NCBI GenBank assembly: GCA_041656295.1
Contig: JBBADV010000003.1
Span: 1 to 64,000 of the forward strand
Source: Kiritimatiellales bacterium
Lineage (GTDB): Bacteria; Verrucomicrobiota; Kiritimatiellia; Kiritimatiellales; Tichowtungiaceae
Direction of reading: 5' to 3'
Length of the DNA: 64,000 nt
The position numbers and the translations under genes are program-made. Below are positions 8,342 through 17,247 of this stretch, piece after piece. The notes beneath the pieces are model-generated. The model made no database searches. It saw only the letters and a list, made by a program, of their open reading frames with translations, and had not been told where the DNA came from. Each line of letters opens with the position of its first letter. The stretch's first letter is position 1.

Positions 8342-9217
8342 ATGGAAAAAATAAACATGGATATTTATGTGAAACGGATTTCTGATCTGACGGGACCGTT
8401 GGCTCAGAAAATACTCGTTGTCGATGATGTTGACCAATTAAACCGGCACATTGCGGCGGAGCTTGCCGACGCGCTGGCAGAAAAAATCGCAAAAAATGAG
8501 ATGTTAACGGTAATATGTCCCGTAGGACCTCTGAACTACCGTTATTTCACGCAGGAGGTGATCAAGCGCAACCTCAGTTGTAAAAATCTTAGAACGGTTA
8601 ATATGGATGAATATCTGGACGACAACGACCGGATCATTGATTCATCACATCCTTTGAGTTTCCGCCGATTTATGGAAGAGACATTTTTTTCCCATTTACC
8701 GGAAGAGCTGCGGCCTTTGCCGGAAAATATTATTTTTCCCAATCCGGATGCTCCTCAACTCGTTACACAGTTGATTGATGATATCGGCGGTGCGGATATT
8801 TGCTGGGCAGGATTTGGTATTACCGGCCATGTGGCATTCAATGATCCGCCGTTTATGACAGGGGAGTCGACAAAACTTGAGGATTTCCGTGTCTGCAAAA
8901 CCCGCAAGATTGAAATCCCTCCAATGTCTTTCGCGCAAATGGCGATTGGAGGGACAAATGGCAATCTGGATATTCTGCCGCGGCGGGCTGTAACCATCGG
9001 TATGTATGAAATGCTGAAAAGCAAGAAGTTTATTCTGACGTTCATGCGTAACTGGCATGCCGGGTTGTGGCGCAGAGCATTTTTGGGACCGGTAACCAGT
9101 CAATTTCCGGGTTCGTTGATTCAGGAACATCCGAATTTCTCAATTGTTATGACAACGCTGGCAGCAGAACCGCCCATGATTAATACGGCTCAAGAGATCG
9201 GCGAGACAAAAAATTGA
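8342..9217 (+). CDS. Glucosamine-6-phosphate deaminase-like protein (NagB family)
   Basis: NagB-family enzymes convert glucosamine-6-phosphate to fructose-6-phosphate and ammonia. Family landmarks are VNMDEYLDD followed by SSHPLSFRRFMEETFF (E. coli Asp72 region) and GFGITGHVAFNDPP (E. coli GNDGHIAFNEP). The active-site His is kept. The position of E. coli Asp141 is Thr and Glu148 is Asp, so the relay that opens the sugar ring is altered and the substrate or reaction may differ. The start is uncertain: ATG 8342 or 8357; upstream in-frame codons do not look like the family. The stop overlaps the start of the next gene by one base (TGATG), indicating an operon with the EamA transporter. A role in amino-sugar catabolism fits the nearby GH109-like and sulfatase genes. 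Confidence 0.7.
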   Translation: MEKINMDIYVKRISDLTGPLAQKILVVDDVDQLNRHIAAELADALAEKIAKNEMLTVICPVGPLNYRYFTQEVIKRNLSCKNLRTVNMDEYLDDNDRIIDSSHPLSFRRFMEETFFSHLPEELRPLPENIIFPNPDAPQLVTQLIDDIGGADICWAGFGITGHVAFNDPPFMTGESTKLEDFRVCKTRKIEIPPMSFAQMAIGGTNGNLDILPRRAVTIGMYEMLKSKKFILTFMRNWHAGLWRRAFLGPVTSQFPGSLIQEHPNFSIVMTTLAAEPPMINTAQEIGETKN

Positions 9218-10089
9218 TGAGAGGGTACTGGTTTTTGTTACTTGTCGTGCTGGCATGGAGCTTTGAATATATTTTTATGAAAATTTCTGCGGACGCGATT
9301 TCACCGTTAACTGCCGGTGCCATTATGTTTTTTACTGGCGGAATGTTACTGTTTTTCCATTTGATACTGCGACGGGAACTTCATTGGAAACAGATTGTAA
9401 AAAATGCTGTACCGTTGATAACTATTGGGTTCGTCGGTGTTGCATGTAATGTGCTGCTGCTTTTCGGGGTCAGTTTGACGCCGACGATCAATGCCGCTGT
9501 TCTAGGAAAATCAGATGTGCTTTTTTCACTATTATTATCTTTTTTTATTTCTCACGCATCACTGCGTAAAAGTGCTGTTTTATTTATTTCTCTGATGCTG
9601 ATCAGAATTTTTATTCTGGGTTCCGGTGAAACGATGGAACTAAACCGTTCTGGTCGGAACGGAGACTGGCTAATTCTGGGCAGTGCATGTTTGTTAAGTG
9701 TGAATTTATTTATAATAAAAAAAGCGGTTGTAAAATCCGGGGTTGCGTTGCTCAGGTGTACAAATTGCCTGATCAATGCCGTCGTATTCGCAGTATTGTG
9801 TTTCGTATGTAACGTAACAGATGACTTTTCAAAAATAACAATTGGAACTCCCGCAGCGCTTATAAGTGCCGATATCTGTGTTTATCTGTTTTTCATCGGA
9901 TATTATCAGGCATTCAAGTATCTACCGATCTGGGGAATACGCATTTTAATGCTGGCGATTCCTATTGTTATAGCCATTGCCGGTGTGGTGTTTCTCGGGG
10001 AGTATCTGTTCGGTACAACAGTTCGCGGGGATGGCACTGATCCTTTTCGGGGTGGCAGGAGCGCTGCACTCCGGAAATTGTTTTCATAA
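9217..10089 (+). pseudogene. EamA/DMT-family transporter, frameshifted near the 3' end
   Basis: An inner-membrane permease of the drug/metabolite transporter superfamily, with about ten predicted hydrophobic segments in two EamA halves; the second half begins near NGDWLILGSACLLSVNLF. The typical end of the second EamA domain (GEYL followed by a last helix) is broken at about 10010-10020: the reading frame switches to charged residues, while the next frame holds the missing last helix (QFAGMALILFGVAGALHS). Continuing in that frame there is no stop before the next gene's ATG. The protein as encoded therefore lacks its last membrane helix. It is coupled to the NagB-like gene upstream and may have carried a sugar or amino sugar. 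Confidence 0.75.
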
Positions 10090-10144
10090 AACAGAAACCT
10101 GGTATATTGCTCGATCCCTTTCCAGAAAATACAGAGTAAAGAGA

Positions 10145-10957
10145 ATGAAAAAAATTGATTCCCATCATCATTTGATAGAAGAGGCGGGGTATGTCTCTAT
10201 GCTGCTCAGGACGATGGATCGGTTGGGTATCGAAACATCAGCATTAATAGGACTTGGCCCGCTTTTCCGGCATTTATTCATCAGAAAACCATATGATCCT
10301 GCCTATAAAGCAGATAATGATGCAGTTGAAAAGGTTTCGCACCAGCACCCTGACCGGTTTATTCCGTTAGGATTCATTCGCCTCGGCACGGACGGACCGG
10401 AGACAGTAACAGAGCTGTATGAACGTGGTTTTCAGGGGATAAAATTTCACATTCCTTTAGAACGATATGATTCAAAAGAGTTTTTTTCTGTGTATCAGCG
10501 CGTTTGTGATCATAAACTGCCAGCGCTGTTTCACACCGGTGTGATCGGCTTGCCGCAGCCTGCGCCGGGAGAGGGCATTTCATCGTTTAACATGAGTTGT
10601 ATTCATCTGGAAGCTGTTGCTCAGGAACTGCCGGATATGAAAATAATTATTGCTCATCTGGGTGTGCAGGATTATTTAACCGCGCTCACGTTAATCCGGA
10701 TTTTTCCGAATATCTATGCTGATCTTTCAGGGTCAAACCCAGGCTGGCGCGCAAATATCCCGCTGGACCTTTGGAAACAGCTATTGTGGTTCCCTGATGC
10801 ACATAAAAAAATATTATTCGGCAGCGATGTCCATGAAGCCGAAATCGGGGAGGGAATTACGATTTACGAAAATATTATTACCGCCGCCGGCTGGGGTGTT
10901 GCAGAACGAAAAAGCATCTACTATGATAATGCGGAAAAAATATTCATCCCGAGGTAG
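10145..10957 (+). CDS. Amidohydrolase-family metal-dependent hydrolase
   Basis: A TIM-barrel hydrolase of the amidohydrolase_2 type, 270 residues. Visible metal-binding elements are IDSHHHL at the N-terminus (HxH), GIKFH in the middle, IIAHLG at about two thirds and LFGSDV near the C-terminus (final Asp). Members act as decarboxylases, lactonases or amidases, so the substrate cannot be named. It follows the EamA gene in the same direction with about 55 bases between, and there is no stop codon separating the displaced EamA frame from this one. Probably in the same operon as the NagB-like gene and involved in sugar-derived metabolite processing. Confidence 0.75.
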   Translation: MKKIDSHHHLIEEAGYVSMLLRTMDRLGIETSALIGLGPLFRHLFIRKPYDPAYKADNDAVEKVSHQHPDRFIPLGFIRLGTDGPETVTELYERGFQGIKFHIPLERYDSKEFFSVYQRVCDHKLPALFHTGVIGLPQPAPGEGISSFNMSCIHLEAVAQELPDMKIIIAHLGVQDYLTALTLIRIFPNIYADLSGSNPGWRANIPLDLWKQLLWFPDAHKKILFGSDVHEAEIGEGITIYENIITAAGWGVAERKSIYYDNAEKIFIPR

Positions 10958-11022
10958 GATGCTTAAAAACAAGATAACCTTAAAAAAGACGCCGATACCT
11001 TGTTGGTGTTTATTATCTTTAA

Positions 11023-11569
11023 GGTTCAAGACAAGTTAACGGGGTTGACATAACCCTTAAGATATTGTCTTGAAATGAGTAATAAATATATTTTCCATTC
11101 ACGGATTTCGGAGCACGACTTCCGGCGTATTATCCGCTACTTTTCGGTGGATATTGAAGCATCGAAGATGGCTGTTCTTACCGGGCTGAGTCGTAACACA
11201 ACTCAGGTTGTTAAGAACTGTTCTGTAAAGGAGTTACTTCCTATTATACAACAGAAAGTTGATACAGAATCGATCGTATATACCGATGGATTTAAAAGTT
11301 ACGATGGCCTGGTAAACTTCGGGTATCGGAAGCATTACAGGATTCATCATGGGGAGAATGAATTTGCTGCCGGACGAAATCATATCAACGGTATTGAAAA
11401 CTTCTGGAGTATTGCCAAGGTTCGGCTTTCAAAATTCAGAGGAATTCACAAATCAACGTTTTATCTCCATCTGAAAGAGTGTGAATTCCGATTTAATCAT
11501 CGTCACGAAAACCTCTATCAGATACTGTTAAAAATGTTCAGAAAACGACCCTTTAACTTGTCTTGAACC
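11023..11569 (+). mobile_element. IS1595-family insertion sequence, internally deleted (copy 1)
   Basis: Bounded by inverted repeats ggttcaagacaagttaa at 11023 and ttaacttgtcttgaacc ending at 11569. Flanked by a perfect 8-bp target duplication, atctttaa, at 11015-11022 and 11570-11577. Eight-base duplications fit the IS1595 family. The element is only 547 bp because about 200 bp of the transposase is missing, so it is non-autonomous. Confidence 0.85.
11075..11566 (+). pseudogene. IS1595 transposase with internal in-frame deletion
   Basis: Reads as the N-terminal segment (MSNKYIFHSR through LTGLSRNT) joined directly to TQVVKNCSVKELL. Compared with the copy at 61369-61940, about 65 residues are missing, including the first catalytic acid (GEIELDESYFGARR). 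Downstream catalytic segments (YTDGFKSYDGL and NHINGIENFW) are kept. The frame is intact but the enzyme cannot be active. It sits between the amidohydrolase gene and the convergent LacI-type regulator. Confidence 0.85.
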
Positions 11570-11588
11570 ATCTTTAAAGCCATCTGGA

Positions 11589-12656
11589 TTATTCCCCGAT
11601 GTGTGTACTCTTCCGTTCGATCAGGGTTGGAATTAATTGTATGTTCTGCATCGAATCATTGCATTTTTCTGAAAGCAGTCGTTCGACAGCTAATCCAGCC
11701 ATTTTTTTTATGTCGACACTGATTGTTGTCAGGGACGGAATGGTTTGTTCTCCCATCGGAAGATTATCGCAGCCAACAATGGCGACATCTTCCGGTACTC
11801 GTTTCCCTGCGGTTGATAAGGCGCGCAAAACGCCGAGCGCCATTTCGTCGTTGGTAAAAACTGCATCAAAATACAGTCCGGTTTCTAATGCGTCTCTAAT
11901 GGCTTCATTAGCACTTTTGGCAGTAAAATCCACATCCAGAAAAAGAGACTCATCTATTTCAATATGATGCGCTGTCAGAGCTTCTCTATAGCCCCTTTCC
12001 GTGTCGCGGGTAAAATAATGGTCTTTCAGACCGCGTAACAGTACAATACGTTTTCTTTTGATTTTCAACAGATGTCGTACTGCTTTGCGGGCGGCTTCAG
12101 CGTAATCGGTAGTGATGGTTTCACAGGATTCTTCAAGCCTGGGGTCTCCAGCATGGTCAACGAGTACTGCTTTGGGAACGGTATTCAGTAATGTCTTTAA
12201 TTGATCAACGGGAAAATAGCCTAAAATGATAAATTTTTTTGCGCGCGAAAGACGAAGTGTATTACAAAGAGAGACAAAATCGGCATATCCTATGCCGCAG
12301 CATCGAATAGCGCAATCATGCTCACGGGCATTCAGTTCCTGTTCAATTTCAACCAGCAGTTTGGAAAAGAACATGCCGGACAGAGACGTTGCGGTGCTGA
12401 TTACAACGTCGACTACCGGACGCGATATAATTTCGTCTTTGCGGGGACGTCCCTGTCGGGCGTTAATCCGGTATCCCAGTTTTTCGGCGGTGGCCAGAAT
12501 TTTTTTACGGGTTGTTTCAGAGATTGAAGCTCCCGGCCGCAGCGCCCGGCTGACTGTCATGGCGCTGACTCCGCATGCTTCAGCAATTTCAGTAAATCCA
12601 ATACCCACACGTTTCGTTTTAATTTTAACTGTTTTTTGTCGGCTTGTTTTTTTCAT
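11589..12656 (-). CDS. LacI-family transcriptional regulator
   Basis: 355-residue regulator with an N-terminal LacI helix-turn-helix (FTEIAEACGVSAMTVSRAL, about residues 21-39) and a hinge leading into a periplasmic-binding-like effector domain (VVDVVISTATSLSGMFFSKLL to the end, including VFTNDEMALGVL and VAIVGCDNLP). Such proteins repress sugar-utilisation genes and release DNA on binding a sugar. It is encoded opposite to the NagB-like operon upstream and to the glycan cluster downstream, so either may be its target. An IS now lies between it and the GH109-like operon. Confidence 0.9.
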   Translation of the reverse strand: MKKTSRQKTVKIKTKRVGIGFTEIAEACGVSAMTVSRALRPGASISETTRKKILATAEKLGYRINARQGRPRKDEIISRPVVDVVISTATSLSGMFFSKLLVEIEQELNAREHDCAIRCCGIGYADFVSLCNTLRLSRAKKFIILGYFPVDQLKTLLNTVPKAVLVDHAGDPRLEESCETITTDYAEAARKAVRHLLKIKRKRIVLLRGLKDHYFTRDTERGYREALTAHHIEIDESLFLDVDFTAKSANEAIRDALETGLYFDAVFTNDEMALGVLRALSTAGKRVPEDVAIVGCDNLPMGEQTIPSLTTISVDIKKMAGLAVERLLSEKCNDSMQNIQLIPTLIERKSTHIGE

Positions 12657-12737
12657 GACAACTTTTTTCTATAATGTGTATTTCAATACTGCCGCATCCT
12701 GACAAAAACCTCAACGTTCTTATGTTAGTATACGTAT

Positions 12738-14082
12738 TGCCTCACATAAAAAAGACACTGAAGGGGTGAGGATTTTTGATCATTGACCGGTCATGAGCTA
12801 GTCCTTTCGTTATCGTTTGTCAAGCGGCGGTTTTCTCAGCCTGTTTTTTCAGTTCTTCAATGCGGCGTAATTGTTTTTCGATCCGCCGGTTGAGTTCGAA
12901 CGGGTCCAGTGTGTTATACTCCTTTTTTAGCGCTTTGGACTTTTCCGGGGTGAGGATGCCGCTGGCGGTCAACCGCTCGTACGGTGTGGCGGGTACATCG
13001 CAGGTTTTTACATACCGGCTCCCGACCCGTTCCTTGCCCGTCAGTTTCATGACCGGTTTAAAAAAGTTGTTCAGCTTCTCCCAGTCTGCATACAGGGTGT
13101 TGAGTTCCCCCACCAGCGCCGGATCTTCCAGCCGGTCGTAGCCCGGCAGCTCACGCACATGCGTCCAGTTTTTCTGTTCAGCATGGGCATTGTCGTTTTT
13201 GCGATACGGACGGCTACGTGTAAAACAGACCGGACGTTTGCGCTTCAGCAGATCATCCGCCAGGTGCTGATTGATAAACTCACTGCCGTTATCCAGATCA
13301 AAGCCCGGCAGCGCAAACGGCAGTTTACCTTCCACATCCTGCGTCTGCTCCGCCACCGCCGCTGCACTCTTATCCCATTCCGCACGCAGCACCGTCCACT
13401 CGCAGATTAAATCCGTATAGGTAACCGGCCGGCAGAACGACCCGCTCATTGATCTGCCGCAATGCACCACCGTATCCACCTCCAGATACCCCGGCCGGTC
13501 CACCGCTTCATTCGACGTGCGGATTGGAATCATGGTTTTCAGCAACGACCCCGGCTTCGTGCCGCAGTTGCGCTTCCGGCGGCACTGTGCTTTACGCGAT
13601 TTTAACAGCCGGTCGATCTCGCCGGACTGATCTCAAGCAACTGCTGCCGGCATTCATCGCTCACAACTCCATGCCGCCGCTCATCATGCGGCAGCCAGGC
13701 TGGGATAGCTGTTTTCAGCCGCTTTGAACACAACTGACCCGTTGCCATCCACAACGCCGCCAGCACCTTTAGGAACTCCGGCGAGGCATACACCGGCGGT
13801 TTCCCGCGCTTTTTCGGCGATGGCGCATCCGACCGATTCAGCCGTTTAATGGCATATTTGCGTTCATAGCCGCACACCGCGCAAACCTCATCAAGCCGGT
13901 GCGATTTATACATCTTCCCCGCTGTTTTATATCTGCGGCATTGAATCGCCAGATACGGATCGCGTAATTCCAGACTCATCGTTTCCATCCTTCCAGCAAC
14001 AGGGAGTCATCCTTATGAGTCAACGAAACAATCCGCCTCCCGCTTCTGTCTGCGCCTCGGTGTCTTTTTTTATGAGTCAACA
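12738..14082 (-). mobile_element. Insertion sequence with rve-type transposase (family not assigned)
   Basis: Imperfect terminal inverted repeats are visible: cataaaaaagacactga at 12745-12761 and the complement of cataaaaaaagacaccga at 14057-14074. They bracket a broken transposase gene on the minus strand. Length about 1.35 kb. I see no clear target duplication. The element separates the LacI-type regulator from the GH109-like operon. Confidence 0.7.
12820..13988 (-). pseudogene. Integrase-core (rve) transposase, frameshifted
   Basis: Two adjacent frames make up one transposase. The first (13988 to about 13602) has the N-terminal helical part (DEVCAVCGYERKYAIKRL). The second (13545 to 12820) has the catalytic core: DTVVHCG (first Asp), FDLDNGSEFIN (second Asp) and a Glu-containing NDNAHAEQKNW. 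A frame break lies between 13545 and 13602. The C-terminus ends in a charged coiled stretch (RIEKQLRRIEELKKQAEK). Similar proteins annotated as integrase-core transposases are common in PVC genomes. Not active as it stands unless frameshifting occurs. Confidence 0.8.
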
Positions 14083-14141
14083 TCGTATAATCGATGTTCA
14101 AATAAAATTTAGTTGACACAACATAGGCCGTTTTGATTATT
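14079..14141 (+). promoter_or_regulatory. Candidate operator/promoter of the GH109-like operon
   Basis: aacatcg-tataat-cgatgtt at 14079-14098 is a perfect 7-bp inverted repeat around a TATAAT. A TTGACA follows at 14113-14118 with a weak -10-like attatt 17 bases downstream. The stretch lies just outside the IS end and some 210-270 bases before the GTG of the GH109-like gene. Either element could be the promoter or a regulator site; neither is proven. Confidence 0.25.
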
Positions 14142-14349
14142 TAACAAATATATTGTGAAATTATTTATAAAGAAATTCTGGTATGCCCAAAGCGTTACTT
14201 CTCTAAACGCGGCATAATATTGTGGATATGAGATAGCAAAAGAAAAAGAAATGAACATATCTGGAATAGAAACACTTAATGATAACAGAATTTTCTTCTA
14301 ACCCAAATCGTATTTGAACGACGGAAGATTTTAATCAGAAGGAGATTTC

Positions 14350-15717
14350 GTGAAGATGGCGCATAACAAGGATACATCAACATTCGCGGCCAGCAACGGC
14401 GGGGAAAAAGTAGCAGTGTGCGACCGGAATATGTGCAATTTTGCGACACCACCGGCAAAAGATAAAGTAAAGGTTGGAATCATAGGTCTTGGGCAGCGCG
14501 GTCGGTACGGTGAGGGAGGTGCGATGCATCGGCTGCCACTGGTTGCTGATGCGGAGATTACCGCACTTTGTGACATCGATGAAGCTCAGGTGCTTGAAGC
14601 GCAGAAAAAGCTTCGCGAGGTCGGCCGGCCAGAGGCAAAATCATTTTTCGGCAGCGAAGAGGCCTGGAAGAGAATGATCGATCTGGATTTAGACCTCGTA
14701 TACATCGCCACCCCGTGGAAGCAACATGCCATGATGAGCCTGCATGCGATGTTAAACGGTAAACATGCTGCCGTTGAAGTGCCGGCGGCATTGACGCTGG
14801 ATGAATGCTGGGCATTGGTGGAGACATCGGAAAAAAGCGGCAGACACTGCATGATGCTGGAAAACTGCTGTTATGATTTCTTTGAATTGCAGACATTTAA
14901 TATGGTGCGTCAAGGGGTGTTTGGTGAATTGACTCATGCCGAAGGCGCTTATATTCATAACATGTGCAACAAACTCTCACTGGACGATGAGAAAAACGGA
15001 AAAATCTGGCGCTTTAAACAGAACGATTCGAAGAACGGAAATTTATACCCAACACATGGGCTCGGCCCGATTGCTCAATGTATGAACATTAACCGCGGCA
15101 ATCAGTTTTCATATATGGTGTCGATGTCAAGCCAGGAAGCCGCGTTTACTGATTATGCGGTACGGCATGGTCGTGAAAAGTACACGCACCTGAAGCATTA
15201 TCGCAGCGACATGAACACGTCGCTGATCAAATGCGTTAAAGGGCAGACGATTATGCTGCAGCATGATATCAGTACTCCGCGTCCCTACAGCCGGATCTAT
15301 TTACTGCAGGGGACCGGGGGCATTGCATATAAATGGCCGGTACAAAATATTGCGCTGGCCGGTAAAGACGAGGGACATGAATGGCTGAATCCGGAGGAAT
15401 TGAAAGAACTGGAAGCAAAATATGAACATCCATTAAGTCGTACGATCGGTTCGATTGCTAGAAAAATCGGTGGACACGGCGGAATGGACTTTATCATGGA
15501 TTACCGGCTGATCTATTGCCTGAAACACGGGCTGTCGCTGGATATGGATGTGTATGATGCCGCAGCGTGGAGTTGTATTACGCCGTTGAGCATTGAGTCA
15601 GTATCTAAAAAAAGTGTAGCAGTGGATGTTCCTGATTTTACGCGCGGTGCCTGGAAAACGAATGTTCCTTTAGGAGTGGTGGATGTTGATTTATCTGAAA
15701 CAACACCAGCGGGATGA
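14350..15717 (+). CDS. GH109-like Gfo/Idh/MocA-family protein
   Basis: NAD-dependent glycosidase-type protein, 455 residues. A Rossmann nucleotide-binding motif (VKVGIIGLGQRG) starts at about residue 40, after a non-conserved leader. Signatures of the GH109 alpha-N-acetylgalactosaminidase branch follow: EVPAALTLDECW, MLENCCYDFFE and NLYPTHGLGPIAQCMNINRG. GH109 enzymes bind NAD tightly and cleave alpha-GalNAc through an oxidation-elimination mechanism. The GTG at 14350 is chosen because agaaggag ends 5 bases before it. The first gene of a run with sulfatase, M24-like and TIM-barrel genes (16-bp gap to the sulfatase), which suggests breakdown of a sulfated amino-sugar glycan. A simple oxidoreductase of the same superfamily is the alternative. 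Confidence 0.75.
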   Translation: MKMAHNKDTSTFAASNGGEKVAVCDRNMCNFATPPAKDKVKVGIIGLGQRGRYGEGGAMHRLPLVADAEITALCDIDEAQVLEAQKKLREVGRPEAKSFFGSEEAWKRMIDLDLDLVYIATPWKQHAMMSLHAMLNGKHAAVEVPAALTLDECWALVETSEKSGRHCMMLENCCYDFFELQTFNMVRQGVFGELTHAEGAYIHNMCNKLSLDDEKNGKIWRFKQNDSKNGNLYPTHGLGPIAQCMNINRGNQFSYMVSMSSQEAAFTDYAVRHGREKYTHLKHYRSDMNTSLIKCVKGQTIMLQHDISTPRPYSRIYLLQGTGGIAYKWPVQNIALAGKDEGHEWLNPEELKELEAKYEHPLSRTIGSIARKIGGHGGMDFIMDYRLIYCLKHGLSLDMDVYDAAAWSCITPLSIESVSKKSVAVDVPDFTRGAWKTNVPLGVVDVDLSETTPAG

Positions 15718-15732
15718 AGAAAGGATTTGTTG

Positions 15733-17130
15733 ATGAAGAAACCGAATATTTTAATACTCATGAACGACCAGCATCACGCGGGATGCTTTGAATATGCCGG
15801 ACATCCGGATGTCAAGACGCCGAATATTGACCGCCTGGCGGCGGATGGCGTGAATTTTCGGAATGCATTTTGTCAAAACGGCATCAGTGTTCCTTCACGG
15901 GTTAGTTTAATAACAGGACAGTATCCTTCAACGCACGGTGTTTTCGGCAGTGACACAATGGGGATTCCGGCCTCATTGATCTCGCTGCCGGCATATTTGC
16001 AGAACTTCGGCTATCAAACGGCCATGATTGGAAAAAAACATATGCCGAACTGGCCGACTCACGGGTTTCAATATGAGCGGCTTTGTTATCACGCCGATGC
16101 GCCGGTGCGTGAGCTCCATTATTACAACTATCTCAAAAAACATAATCTGCATGCACATTATGACGAGCTCGGCGATGTTGAAAAATTCACCAGCTTTGAC
16201 AGCCCGATTCCGAATGAACATTCGATGGAGGTCTGGACGGCCAACGAAGCGATAAATTATCTTCGTACCCGCGACCGGTCTAAGCCGTTTATTGCGGAAG
16301 TCTCCTTCGAACGGCCGCACCCGCCATTGTCGCCTTCGCACGATTGCCCATTCAGCTATGATCCGGACGCGTTAACCCTGCCGGAAAACCGGCGGGAAAA
16401 TATTGGCGACAGTCCGTTTTATTTTAACCGGAATGTAGAGCTTAAATGGTCGGCCGCCACACATGGTGAACAGGTGTTGCGGCAGGCGCTGGCACGTTAT
16501 TATTCATTAATTACGCTTATTGACCAGCAGATCGGCCGAATTGTGGAGAGTTTGAAAGAGACGGGCGATCTGGAGAACACAATTATTATTTTCACCGCCG
16601 ATCACGGAGATTTCGCCGGTGAATACAGCCGGATGGCCAAAGGCTGGAGTTACGACGCCATCTGTCGTATTCCGATGATTGTCCATTTCCCGCAGCGGTT
16701 TGCGCCGGCAGAACGCATAGATGAGCTGATTGAGCAGATTGATATTTTCCCGACGTTATGCGACCTGCTTGACATTCATGTTCCCCGGGCGGTGCAGGGG
16801 AAATCGCTGCTGCCAGTGCTTGACGGAGTTACGGCACCGGAACGGGACACTGTATTTTTTGAATACGCGACCTGTAAAACAGTTCGTACCCGGGAATACA
16901 AATTAAATTATGGATTTGATGGCGAAAAAGGAATCGGTGAGCTGTTTGATTTGCGGAACGATCCGCATGAATATGAAAATCTGTTTAATTCGCCGGCATA
17001 CCGGGATGTCCGTGAAACGTTAATCCGGCGGCTGCTGGACTGGCAGCTGGAAATACAGCAGCCGGTGAACTGGCAGCCGGCGGATACGAATTATCCGTCA
17101 ACCCGCTGGTTCAATAATCCGACAAGATGA
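15733..17130 (+). CDS. S1 sulfatase, Ser-type
   Basis: Hydrolyses sulfate esters of glycans. The N-terminus starts directly with the metal-binding strand (PNILILMNDQHH) and no signal peptide is visible, so a cytoplasmic location is likely. The formylglycine motif is Ser-Val-Pro-Ser-Arg with Ser at about residue 52, followed by VSLITG. Later motifs include KKHMPNWPTHGF and the second metal pair in FTADHGDFAGEY. A Ser-type motif requires an anaerobic radical-SAM maturase (anSME), which is not encoded in the window. ATG 15733 follows aaagga by 8 bases; two TTG codons just upstream are less likely. It ends 117 bases before the M24-like gene, in the same direction. 465 residues, normal for the family. 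Confidence 0.9.
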   Translation: MKKPNILILMNDQHHAGCFEYAGHPDVKTPNIDRLAADGVNFRNAFCQNGISVPSRVSLITGQYPSTHGVFGSDTMGIPASLISLPAYLQNFGYQTAMIGKKHMPNWPTHGFQYERLCYHADAPVRELHYYNYLKKHNLHAHYDELGDVEKFTSFDSPIPNEHSMEVWTANEAINYLRTRDRSKPFIAEVSFERPHPPLSPSHDCPFSYDPDALTLPENRRENIGDSPFYFNRNVELKWSAATHGEQVLRQALARYYSLITLIDQQIGRIVESLKETGDLENTIIIFTADHGDFAGEYSRMAKGWSYDAICRIPMIVHFPQRFAPAERIDELIEQIDIFPTLCDLLDIHVPRAVQGKSLLPVLDGVTAPERDTVFFEYATCKTVRTREYKLNYGFDGEKGIGELFDLRNDPHEYENLFNSPAYRDVRETLIRRLLDWQLEIQQPVNWQPADTNYPSTRWFNNPTR

Positions 17131-17247
17131 AAACGCATAATCATAATGATTTTTATAAAAAACGCTGTACGGCGGAACCGTTCGCACGCCGCTCGGTTTC
17201 AAGGTGCAGACAGGTTTGTATGTCTCAATAACAGAAGGAGTAAATCA

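Noticed and set aside
12730..12737. atacgtat palindrome as LacI operator
   Set aside because: Only 8 bp, no extended symmetry and no second copy near the likely target genes.
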